Of a stretch of DNA of 5,768 bases, positions 1 through 5,768 are shown piece by piece. The stretch comes from Planctomycetota bacterium (GTDB lineage: Bacteria; Planctomycetota; Planctomycetia; Pirellulales; Pirellulaceae), in NCBI GenBank assembly GCA_024274855.1, contig JAJSAJ010000458.1, forward strand, positions 1-5,768. Reading direction: 5' to 3'. Every line of letters starts with the position of its first letter. Position 1 is the stretch's first letter. The notes below the pieces were generated by a model. The model was not told the origin of the DNA and did not search any database. It saw only the letters and a program-made list of their open reading frames with translations. Both the position numbers and the translations under genes were made by a program.

Positions 1-198
1 CAATCGAACTTTGCGGACCTGATGGGACGCGCCGCCGTCCACTCTGGAAAACTAATCACGTGGGACGAGATTACGAAGTCGAACTTCCAGTTCGTCAAGA
101 ATATCGACGACATGGACTACGATACCACACCGCCGGTCAAAGTCGGTGAGGATGGCTATTATCCGGTACCGATCCCCGGTGTCTGGTCGGAAACGTAG
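1..198 (+). CDS. Gfo/Idh/MocA-family oxidoreductase, C-terminal 65 residues (5' end outside window)
   Basis: Frame 1 is open from the first base to a TAG at 196-198, giving 65 residues. The segment GKLITWDEITKSNFQF, followed by a TPPV motif and the ending YPVPIPGVWSET, matches from memory the C-terminal tail of planctomycete Gfo/Idh/MocA oxidoreductases (GK-x-TWDE, then PPV, then YP-x-PxPG). Family members are NAD(P)-dependent sugar or inositol dehydrogenases with an N-terminal Rossmann fold. Many planctomycete members carry a Tat signal. Neither of those parts is inside this window, so the substrate and cofactor cannot be judged. The next gene is convergent on the minus strand, so this gene ends its transcript here. 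The family call rests only on the tail and would be settled by the upstream sequence. Confidence 0.75.
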   Translation, partial: QSNFADLMGRAAVHSGKLITWDEITKSNFQFVKNIDDMDYDTTPPVKVGEDGYYPVPIPGVWSET

Positions 199-207
199 AA
201 AACAACG

Positions 208-221
208 GCCGGTTTGCCGGC
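208..221 (+). terminator. Short GC-rich hairpin just after the oxidoreductase stop (weak terminator candidate)
   Basis: GCCGG (208-212) and CCGGC (217-221) form a perfect 5-bp stem with loop TTTG, starting 9 nt after the TAG at 196-198. No T-run follows, so it is not a classic intrinsic terminator. It may only help 3'-end formation, together with the larger hairpin just downstream. Confidence 0.25.
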
Positions 222-243
222 AAGCGGTGCCCAGGGGCGATTC

Positions 244-315
244 GCGTCTGACTCCTTTTTGGATGAATGGACAGTCTAGCCGACTGTTCAAGCTATGCAA
301 AAAGGAGTCAGGCGT
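244..315. repeat. Two-stem palindromic hairpin in a convergent intergenic gap (REP-like or bidirectional terminator)
   Basis: The arms CTGACTCCTTTTT (248-260) and AAAAAGGAGTCAG (299-311) are exact 13-bp reverse complements. They extend outward to 244 and 315 with two more G-C pairs and two G-T wobbles. Inside lies a second stem, TGGACAGTC (268-276) with GACTGTTCA (282-290), and a 5-nt loop TAGCC. The result is a long hairpin with one internal bulge. It lies between the 3' ends of the convergent oxidoreductase and hydrolase-like genes. That position suits either a bidirectional terminator or a mobile REP/MITE-like palindrome. The strand-symmetric arms carry A5/T5 tracts. No transposase is attached to it. 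Confidence 0.7.
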
Positions 316-323
316 TGTTGTCG

Positions 324-2251
324 TCACTTGATGCGATATAGATGCACGGCGTCACCTTCAAACGGATCGGTGAACTTTCCACGCTCGACAACAAGCGTGC
401 GGTTTTCGCCCAGGACTTCGACAGTCGTACCGGTGTGATTGCCCTTTAATTGAAACTCGGCCTCGGTCTTTCCCGGTACATTGCAACGGCAAATACGTAC
501 GTCACATTTCCTTGCCGCTTGACCATCGCATGGACTGGCGTCTTCGGATTGGATGCCTGTACCGTAACTCCGTCGGTGATCGTCGGGCTGTTGAGAACGG
601 CAGCCAAGCGATGGATCTGCTGATTCACCGATGTCACCATGGCAAGCATCTCGGGATCGTCTAGCAACGCGTGCTCGTTAAACGTCGGCTTGAATTGATG
701 GACAAAAAAGATCAATCCCCGAGAACCGTGAATGATGGACATCCACACTTCCGCCTTGACCTGTGTGGGAGTCGGCTTTGCAGAAGGCACGCTGATGATA
801 GTGCTCTCGAGTGCATTCCAGACAATCTTCCGGTCGCCGCCCCATTGGCGCAAGCGACGAACACCACGTGCTACGTACCATAACGCGTTGTGCACCTTGA
901 GGTCCCGATGAGCACCTGGATAGATGTCATAGGAAACAATGTCACAACCCTTGAGGTACTATGGATAGTCCTCCAAGTGCCCCGTCCGTTCGCCACGGCC
1001 CCGGTACTGTTCCCATGCCACACCCTGGCCGAGATTAACCATCACGGGGCGTGAAGGATCTTTGTCACGTATTTCCTGATAATCTCGCACGATCCATGCA
1101 GGTGGCACGGGAGGACCGTAGCCACGATACGCATTCTTATCCCATCTTTGCGACTTCCAGATGTCGGGCCACGCCTCCTTGATTCTCTGCTTGTCCTTCT
1201 TCCAATACTGATCAAATCGATGGGCATTGTCCGGTTCATCACCGTGCAACCAGCCGACAATGATCTTGTCGTCTAAGTGCTTGAGCGCCAACTCATTCTG
1301 AGCGCAAATAACCGACATGCGTGCCTTGCGCAACATGTCAAGTTGCTGCTCAGTCGGCCCTTTCCAGAGTCCTATATACAGATTGAAACCGGCCGCCTTA
1401 TACTTTTCGGCCAGCTTGGGATCCTGAAGCCACACGGCAATTGGAAAGTAGTCCGTACTCGGGCTCGGTCCATTCTTCCAGCGAGAATACGGCGTCGAAC
1501 TCTGATCAACCTGGTTCGGTAACACGGTCAAATCGGCGGGCGGAGTTGGCGGAGGGGGTGGCCATAAAGTCTTCTTGGCCGTGGGAGGCCCCAGAGTAAC
1601 TTGCACATCGTCCACCCAGAGAACCTGATCGGAATGAGCCTTGTCCCCAAACAGCACAATACTGGTGAATCCATCCAATCGTGATTTGTTCCAGTTGAAT
1701 CGCTCGTGGCGCGCATTGATATCCTGACCGTCCAACAGAATATGCAACCCGTTGTCAGCGCCGAAATCGAATGTCCACTGGTGCCAGCCTTTCTTGCGCC
1801 GGATGCCCAGATATTGAACTTCCTGCCACGGTCGTTGTTGCTTGTCCGGATTGAATGCAGCGGCCGCATATGTGGTGTTCCCCGACAGATAGGGTGCATA
1901 CACGGCTCCGACCGTCACCATATGGCCGTCCGCCTGCATCAGCCCCCACATTGCCCCGGCCGCATGCGTTTTCGGATTTGCGGGACTGGCCCCATCTTCA
2001 TAGACCCACAACTCGACTTTGCCCGTGCCGTCTGTCGGGCGCAGCTTTAGCACCGCTTTGGCGCCGGGTTCCAATTTAAGCGAACCCGCCCCCTGGTGTT
2101 TCTGCGCCGAATCGATCGATACGGCGCCCGTGGTTTCCAGCTTGGCCAGCGTCACGGCGTCATCAAATGCCAGGATGTTCTCCTCGGCGCGTGCGGAACT
2201 TACGCCGCTCACGGCCACAAGCAAGATCGCCGCTTTCAAACAGACTCTCAT
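324..2251 (-). pseudogene. Secreted glycoside-hydrolase-like protein with concanavalin-like N-domain, broken by an in-frame TAG and a frameshift
   Basis: The ATG is at 2249-2251 with GGAG (2260-2263) 8 nt upstream. Residues 1-22 form a signal peptide ending ARA, so the product would be exported. Residues about 23-220 look like a beta-rich concanavalin/LamG-type domain (LWVYEDG, GWHQWTFDFG, ILLDGQ, VLWVDDVQV). A proline linker follows (about 229-239), then a barrel-like domain from about 268 with GWLHGDEPDN at 333-342. The frame hits TAG at 959-961 (codon 431), then continues as protein in the same frame: YLKGCDIVSYDIYP, then WNALE, where E482 is a candidate catalytic glutamate. At about 474-481 the frame shifts by one base. 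Unshifted, it ends at TAA 446-448 after ten odd residues. Shifted, it adds 50 sensible residues (KTEAEFQLKGN, VEVLGENRTLVVE, DAVHLYRIK) to a TGA at 324-326. The intact form would be about 642 residues. Substrate and hydrolase family are not known to me, and the enzyme role is inferred from fold-like motifs. Sequencing error is the alternative to gene decay. Confidence 0.8.
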
Positions 2252-2559
2252 TGTTTTGGCTCCGTTCTTGGATACTCACTGGCCGCTTGATCGAAGAAAA
2301 CGCGTCACCAACGCGGACTCAAGCCGCTCAAGGGTCGATATCTCTGTTGCCAGTTTAGCCGATCGACGGGGCGATTTATACAACCGGCCGTATTGGAATC
2401 GAACGGACGCTTACCACCGAGCCGAGACTGATCGTCCATAATGCGACCTGGCACGGGACACGTCTGCCGTTACCAATCCTGCAAATCCAGCTCCAAAACA
2501 CCCTGCTTTAGCATTTATTGCGCCCGTCGCTCAAGTTGATTAGCTTCCTCCTCGCGATA
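2252..2559. other. Intergenic region upstream of the hydrolase-like gene; no gene seen
   Basis: Apart from the GGAG ribosome site of the minus-strand gene at 2260-2263, I find no convincing gene here. The plus-strand reading frames that cross it are antisense to the hydrolase-like gene or have no protein-like character. A minus-strand TATAAAT (2374-2380) lies about 125 bp before the start codon but lacks a clear -35 partner, so no promoter is called. Confidence 0.5.
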
Positions 2560-2811
2560 TCAATGAATTTTCGGCTCGACTAGTGGGCACGAACGGCAAG
2601 CTAGACACGCAGGCGGAGAGAATACGGGTAGCACGCATGCCTCGGTAAAAGAACGTATAGCGCACGCGTGCCGTGTCAATTCAGCCCCGGCCACAACGCC
2701 GAAGTGTTCCGGCCCGACCGCTTGAACGCGTTCTTGAATCTTCCCGGTGGGCTTGCCAATGAATCGTTTTTTCGAGCTTGTGAATTTCCGCTTCTTGCTT
2801 CCAGTAGCCAT
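2560..2811 (-). pseudogene. Small ORF, possible N-terminal remnant of an IS110-like transposase
   Basis: This 83-residue ORF begins at ATG 2809-2811 and has a strong AGGAG (2820-2824) with 8-nt spacing, which favours a genuine translation start. The N-terminus is very basic (KKRKF, SSKKRF, GKPTGK). It leads into RVQAVGPEHFGVVA at residues 28-41. From memory this resembles the N-terminus of planctomycete IS110-type transposases, where a first catalytic Asp (V-D-x-A-K) would follow the hydrophobic strand. Here that residue is missing. From residue 42 (about base 2688) the sequence becomes Cys/Pro-rich and looks non-coding, which suggests a truncation or deletion junction. No other transposase segment is visible. 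It could equally be an unrelated small basic protein, and the family call is tentative. Confidence 0.35.
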
Positions 2812-2819
2812 TCAAAAGT

Positions 2820-2824
2820 CTCCT
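2820..2824 (-). promoter_or_regulatory. Ribosome binding site of the small ORF
   Basis: The minus strand reads AGGAG, then an 8-nt spacer, then ATG at 2811-2809. This is the main reason to consider the short ORF a real or formerly real gene start. The overlapping minus-strand string GTCAGGAG also shares the GTCAGG core of the nearby hairpin repeats, so the purine run could come from repeat sequence instead. Confidence 0.45.
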
Positions 2825-2895
2825 GACTGAAGGTTGGGCAAATTACTCCATTAGAAGCGCTCGAATGGTCCTTTTGAATGTTTTTGGGTGTTCTG

Positions 2896-2988
2896 GGGAC
2901 ATACCAGGGGTCAGGACTCTTTGTGTCGAGTTGGTAGCCATCGCAGTGACGTGGCACACACAAAAAGTCCTGCTCTCTGGTATGTCCC
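2896..2988. repeat. 31-bp imperfect inverted repeat (REP/MITE-like palindrome) 8 bp beyond a gene's stop codon
   Basis: The left arm 2896-2926 (starts GGGACATACCAG, ends CTCTTTGTGT) pairs with the right arm 2958-2988 (starts ACACAAAAAGTCC, ends CTGGTATGTCCC). By eye 27 of 31 positions are complementary, including an unbroken outer block of 12 bp. Three of the four mismatches cluster at arm positions 13, 15 and 16. The loop is 31 nt (2927-2957) with only a weak internal GCCA/TGGC stem. The right arm ends 8 bp beyond the TAG (2997-2999) of the minus-strand gene, so a transcript from that gene would fold this hairpin at its 3' end. The GGTCAGGACTC block resembles, from memory, repeats linked to REP-associated (RAYT) transposases. 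No such transposase lies in the window. Confidence 0.8.
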
Positions 2989-2996
2989 GTGCTTCG

Positions 2997-4289
2997 CTAC
3001 TGCTTGTCGTTGGCGGGCGATTCGGTCTGCGGTACGTGGCGAATGGCCTGGACTTCGTCGCGGCGGATTGTCCGAGTCTCGCCGCTTCGGACGGTGATCG
3101 TCTGGTAGTCAAAAGAAACCACTTTCACGCGCATGGCGCGAGACCAAGGTTCGTTCCAACTCGGCGCGGAACCCGTTACGATGTCCACCGCCGCGCCGCT
3201 TTTCCGGCATTCTTCCAGGACATCGTGCAGCGAGGGGTCTCCTGGTTGCGCCCAGTCCACGCCCAGATCTTCATCCAGAAACCCCCACCGCAATCGGACT
3301 CGACGGTGAAGAAGTCCGTAGTTGTAAAACGCCAGCAGCGACTTCACGTCGCGCTCCAGGCGACGCCGCAGTTTGGTTTGCTGGTCCCCCGCCAGGTACT
3401 CGGCGATCTTGGCTGGATTGCCAAGCGGCCGGCTGATGCCGGTACTGCCCGAGATCAGCAATTCCGGCGTGATCGTCAGTTTTCGTCCGGCCCGATTGAG
3501 TTGCCGCGTCTTCTGCGGTGGCCGAAGGTCGACCAGTCGCCAGTGGTCGTGGTTGCGGATCCCCAACGCATACAAGCTCTCGTGGGCCGATAACGCCGCG
3601 ATCAGATCATATTCTTCCAGGGCGGCCGGCAAGTCGACCAGTTCCGCGCCCATAAAGGAACGGATGACGCGACGGCCAACGTCCAATAGTGCGGCAGCGG
3701 CTGCTGGGCCCTTCTCGGGAACCACGCGCAACACGGCACGCCGCAACTGTTTAGCCGTTGCCCAGTCACGCGCCCGCTGCTCGGTTTGCCGCACCTTGTA
3801 CGCTTGGCGGCGACGCTTCATCTGCTCGTTGATTACTGCTTCCCGCAACGGGCGTTCCGCAAGTTTGCGCACTGCCCGCCGCATTGCGAACAAATGCGGC
3901 GACTGACGATCGATCTGCAACAAGCCGCTGTCCAACACGGTCACGCAGGATTTCGGCCATCGTTGAAGATCCGAGACTTTCACGTGAATCCGGGACGAAC
4001 CCCAAGCCCCGACGCATGCTTCCACATCGGAAAGCTCCATCGGTCCACCAGCCGCGTCCAGTACAGCCGCTTGGTTACTTTCTGCGAGGGCCCGCGTGTC
4101 AGATTGGTCTTCCGGCTTTCCTGCATCCTTCGGTGCCGCCCCGGATACCCGCGCGGCTCCCGAGTCGACGCCTGGCGACGTCTGAGTTTTGGCATCCGAT
4201 TGTTGTGCGCCGTAGGACGGCACGGACAGCAAAAGCCCAAACAACAGGCACTTCCAAACAATTGAGGCCGAGACACGATGGTTCTTCAT
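2997..4289 (-). CDS. Exported protein of unknown function (430 residues)
   Basis: I do not recognise this family. I chose ATG 4287-4289 because GGAG (4298-4301) lies 8 nt upstream and the protein then opens with a clear signal peptide: basic start MKNHR, hydrophobic CLLFGLLLSV (14-23), probable cleavage after SYG (27). There is no lipobox. Residues 28-80 are Ala/Ser/Asp/Lys-rich and probably disordered. A helical, strongly basic stretch (137-190: RRAVRKLAERPLRE, EQMKRRRQAYKVRQTEQRA) could form a coiled coil or long helices. A mixed middle region (210-370) follows, with WRLVDLRPPQKT and LLHRRVRLRWGF. The C-terminus (386-419, MRVKVVSFDYQTITVRSG then RRDEVQAIRHV) looks like a small beta-barrel, SH3-like in pattern. 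It is transcribed alone. Its 3' end meets the palindrome at 2896-2988, and its start is divergent from the WD40/kinase pair. It would act outside the cytoplasm. Confidence 0.8.
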   Translation of the reverse strand: MKNHRVSASIVWKCLLFGLLLSVPSYGAQQSDAKTQTSPGVDSGAARVSGAAPKDAGKPEDQSDTRALAESNQAAVLDAAGGPMELSDVEACVGAWGSSRIHVKVSDLQRWPKSCVTVLDSGLLQIDRQSPHLFAMRRAVRKLAERPLREAVINEQMKRRRQAYKVRQTEQRARDWATAKQLRRAVLRVVPEKGPAAAAALLDVGRRVIRSFMGAELVDLPAALEEYDLIAALSAHESLYALGIRNHDHWRLVDLRPPQKTRQLNRAGRKLTITPELLISGSTGISRPLGNPAKIAEYLAGDQQTKLRRRLERDVKSLLAFYNYGLLHRRVRLRWGFLDEDLGVDWAQPGDPSLHDVLEECRKSGAAVDIVTGSAPSWNEPWSRAMRVKVVSFDYQTITVRSGETRTIRRDEVQAIRHVPQTESPANDKQ

Positions 4290-4379
4290 GTGGCTGTCTC
4301 CGTGATGTCGACAATGAACTGCAATGAATGGACTCTTGGCGAAAAAGGGAAAACGGGTCGGGCTGTTGAGAAGGAATTG
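4290..4379. other. Divergent intergenic gap between the exported unknown gene and the WD40 fragment
   Basis: Promoters for both directions must lie here or just to the right. A TACAAT (4408-4413) is a possible plus-strand -10 box, but no -35 box stands at the normal distance, so it is not called. The plus-strand frame of the WD40 fragment is already open here (first ATG at 4278, overlapping the divergent gene). The encoded residues have no WD40 character. Confidence 0.35.
4298..4301 (-). promoter_or_regulatory. Ribosome binding site that fixes the start of the exported unknown protein
   Basis: The minus strand reads GGAG, then an 8-nt spacer, then ATG at 4289-4287. The frame stays open further upstream to a TTG at 4410-4412. 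The 41 extra residues this would add are His/Phe/Arg-rich, unlike the rest, and would bury the signal peptide, so the inner ATG is preferred. The hydrolase-like gene uses the same GGAG and 8-nt arrangement. Confidence 0.6.
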
Positions 4380-4967
4380 ATGGGGCCACCACCTACGCTC
4401 AATCGAGTACAATGGTGCCGGTATCCGCTTACCGCAAAAGGGGAAGTCGCATCATGCTGTTGGCAACGGAATGTTACGGTTGCAGTTTTTCGTTTTGAGT
4501 GCCATTCGTGCCTGGCACCGTTTGAGTCCTTAGCCAGCCACAACGACTGGGTTGACTGTGTTGCATTTTCCCCAGATAGTATACTCCTCGCATCGGGAGG
4601 ATTTGACAATCTGATCAAGCTATGGGACTGGCAGGGGAACGAAGAGTCCATTGCAACTTTGGAAGGGCGCTCCGCTTCGGTCATTTGTCTGAGATTCTCA
4701 CACAATGACAATACGTTGTTTTCCGCCGGCGGAGATCGCACGGTGAAGCTCTGGGACCTAATCACAGATGAAGAGAAGCTGACGCTTGTCGGACACAGAA
4801 ATCCTGTGAAGTGCTTGACCTTTTCACAAGACGGAGGGGTGCTGACGCCCTGCGATGCGTTTGGGATCAAGGAGTATAGTAAACCGGATGGCAGCATTCG
4901 CCTTTGGCGTGCCGCCACAAAGGAAGAGGTTGAAGCACCGATGGGTAGGGGGATGCCTGGAGGCTGA
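4380..4967 (+). pseudogene. Truncated WD40-repeat protein, about three C-terminal blades only
   Basis: The blades begin near 4536. Blade 1 is SHNDWVDCVAFSPDS, then LLASGGFDNLIKLWD. Blade 2 has VICLRFSHNDNTLFSAGG, then RTVKLWDL. Blade 3 has VGHRNPVKCLTFSQDGG, then an insert, and ends DGSIRLWRA. The GH, WD and AFSPD-type signatures are clear. WD40 propellers normally need about seven blades and act as protein-binding platforms, so three blades point to a gene that has lost its front part. Residues before 4536 (MGPPPTLNRVQW, CHSCLAPFESL) do not look like WD40. The start is uncertain. ATG 4380 is chosen for the AAGGA at 4371-4375, though its 4-nt spacer is tight. ATG 4278 is also in frame but overlaps the divergent gene's start. 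TGA 4965-4967 lies 2 nt before the kinase ATG. It may still be translated, and a small functional adaptor is the alternative. Confidence 0.65.
4959..4963 (+). promoter_or_regulatory. Ribosome binding site of the kinase, inside the last codons of the WD40 fragment
   Basis: GGAGG at 4959-4963 lies 6 nt before ATG 4970-4972 and overlaps the codons for the final Gly-Gly of the WD40 frame. With a 2-nt gap between the TGA and the ATG, translation of the two frames is probably coupled. The site strongly supports ATG 4970 as the kinase start. Confidence 0.75.
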
Positions 4968-4969
4968 CG

Positions 4970-5768
4970 ATGGACGATCGAGATAATGCCATTCTGAATG
5001 TCCGGTGCCCTCGCTGTCACAATCCGATTGAACTTATCGACGATAGTCCCCTCTCGGACATTCAGTGTCCGTCTTGTGGCAGTCACTTCAGCTTGTTGGG
5101 AGACCAGTCCACCGCAGCTTACTCTCCGGATGAGGCAAAGACAATCGCCCACTTTGAGTTGATTGAGCAAGTTGGCGTGGGCCAATTCGGCAGCGTCTGG
5201 AAAGCTCGCGATACCCAGCTAGATCGAACCGTTGCGATCAAGCTGCCACGCCAGGGCAAGTTAGACTCATCGGAAGGTGAGCAGTGCATTCGTGAAGCCA
5301 GGGCAGCAGCTCAAGTTCGACACCCCAATATCGTAAGCGTTCATGAAGTCGGCCGTGATGAAGATTCAATCTACATCGTCAGCGACTTCATCGAAGGGGC
5401 CAATCTCAGCGAATGGCTCAGCCGGCAGAGGTTGTCGCCACAGGAAGCGGCGGAGCTGTGCGTCAAGATCGCAGAGGCTCTGCACGAAGCTCACGAGGCC
5501 GGCGTGACCCATCGTGACCTCAAGCCGGGAAATATCATGTTGTCGATCGACGGCGAACCCTATATCACCGATTTTGGGTTGGCCAAGCGTGAGACCGGCG
5601 AAATCACCATGACTATGGACGGTCGTATTCTGGGAACGCCCGCATACATGTCACCGGAGCAAGCAAGGGGGCAAGCTCATGAAGCGGATAGGAGAAGCGA
5701 TGTTTATTCACTGGGTGTGATCCTGTACGAACTACTTACCGGCGAGTTGCCCTTTCGCGGCGAAACCC
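4970..5768 (+). CDS. Zn-ribbon plus PknB-type Ser/Thr protein kinase (3' end outside window)
   Basis: The frame is open from ATG 4970 to the window end (266 complete codons). Residues 13-36 hold a four-cysteine zinc ribbon, CPRC (13-16) and CPSC (33-36). The kinase domain starts about residue 60. The glycine loop is VGVGQFGSVW (68-77), followed by VAIK with Lys91 for ATP binding and Glu109 in the C-helix (REARAAAQVRHPNIV). The catalytic loop is HRDLKPGN (181-188, Asp183, Asn188), DFG is at 201-203, and the activation segment has threonines at 213 and 215. Then come GTPAYMSPEQ (222-231) and DVYSLG (244-249). All key residues are intact, so an active Hanks-type kinase is expected, probably cytoplasmic at this end. 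Many planctomycete relatives carry a membrane segment and WD40 or TPR repeats at the C-terminus. That part cannot be seen here. It is probably co-transcribed with the WD40 fragment. Confidence 0.93.
   Translation, partial: MDDRDNAILNVRCPRCHNPIELIDDSPLSDIQCPSCGSHFSLLGDQSTAAYSPDEAKTIAHFELIEQVGVGQFGSVWKARDTQLDRTVAIKLPRQGKLDSSEGEQCIREARAAAQVRHPNIVSVHEVGRDEDSIYIVSDFIEGANLSEWLSRQRLSPQEAAELCVKIAEALHEAHEAGVTHRDLKPGNIMLSIDGEPYITDFGLAKRETGEITMTMDGRILGTPAYMSPEQARGQAHEADRRSDVYSLGVILYELLTGELPFRGET

Noticed and set aside
467..480. Programmed -1 frameshifting at the GGGAAAG heptamer (minus strand) as an explanation for the 3' frameshift.
   Set aside because: The heptamer is not in the X-XXY-YYZ register of the upstream frame, and a second lesion (TAG) exists in the same gene, so mutation or sequence error is simpler.
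2418..2578. Complementary 8-mers CGAGCCGA (about 2418) and TCGGCTCG (about 2571).
   Set aside because: They are short, about 150 bp apart and not extended, so consistent with chance.
2809..2880. Exact 10-bp inverted repeat CATTCAAAAG (2809-2818) and CTTTTGAATG (2871-2880).
   Set aside because: It does not extend further, and one such 10-bp match within about 100 bp is expected by chance about every other window of this size.
2865..3593. Plus-strand frame of 242 codons.
   Set aside because: It is antisense to the exported unknown gene and crosses the palindrome. Its Arg/Pro-rich, low-motif translation is typical of a shadow frame.
4290..4412. Extension of the exported unknown gene to a TTG start at 4410-4412.
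   Set aside because: The extra 41 residues look non-coding, would bury the signal peptide, and ATG 4287-4289 has its own GGAG at good spacing.
4408..4413. TACAAT as a -10 promoter box for the WD40/kinase transcript.
   Set aside because: No reasonable -35 hexamer lies 16-18 bp upstream; the nearest TTGATG (4377-4382) is 25 bp away.
4286..5185. Long open minus-strand frame (299 codons).
   Set aside because: It is antisense to the WD40 fragment and to the start of the kinase, both of which have clear motifs. It shows no domain character and would run into the divergent gene's leader.

Overview
The window looks like a piece of a planctomycete chromosome (Pirellulales-like). This is inferred from gene content, not from a database match. 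The signs are a Gfo/Idh/MocA oxidoreductase tail in the style common in that phylum, a secreted sugar-hydrolase-like protein, a WD40 fragment, and a Zn-ribbon plus PknB-type Ser/Thr kinase. There are wide gaps between genes and no long operons.

Layout, left to right. (1) 1-198 (+): the last 65 residues of a Gfo/Idh/MocA-family oxidoreductase. (2) 199-323: a convergent intergenic gap with a small GC hairpin and a strong two-stem hairpin (244-315). (3) 324-2251 (-): a secreted two-domain protein (concanavalin-like N-domain, proline linker, glycoside-hydrolase-like barrel). It is broken by an in-frame TAG at 959-961 and by a one-base frameshift at about 474-481. Past each lesion the reading frame continues as sensible protein. 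(4) 2252-2996: mostly empty, holding a small minus-strand ORF with a good Shine-Dalgarno site, possibly a transposase N-terminal remnant, and a 31-bp imperfect inverted repeat (2896-2988). (5) 2997-4289 (-): a 430-residue exported protein of unknown function. (6) 4290-4535: a divergent gap. (7) about 4380-4967 (+): a truncated WD40 protein with only about three blades. (8) 4970-5768 (+): a Zn-ribbon Ser/Thr protein kinase cut off by the window end, starting 2 nt after the WD40 stop.

How the genes relate: the oxidoreductase and the glycoside-hydrolase-like protein would both fit carbohydrate breakdown, but they are convergent and not co-transcribed. The WD40 fragment and the kinase are probably one transcript with coupled translation. 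The WD40 piece may be the tail of a lost kinase-WD40 or propeller gene.

I see no CRISPR array, rRNA, tRNA, retron or recognisable defence system. The most notable signals are the doubly broken hydrolase-like gene and the two hairpin repeats that sit at gene 3' ends.
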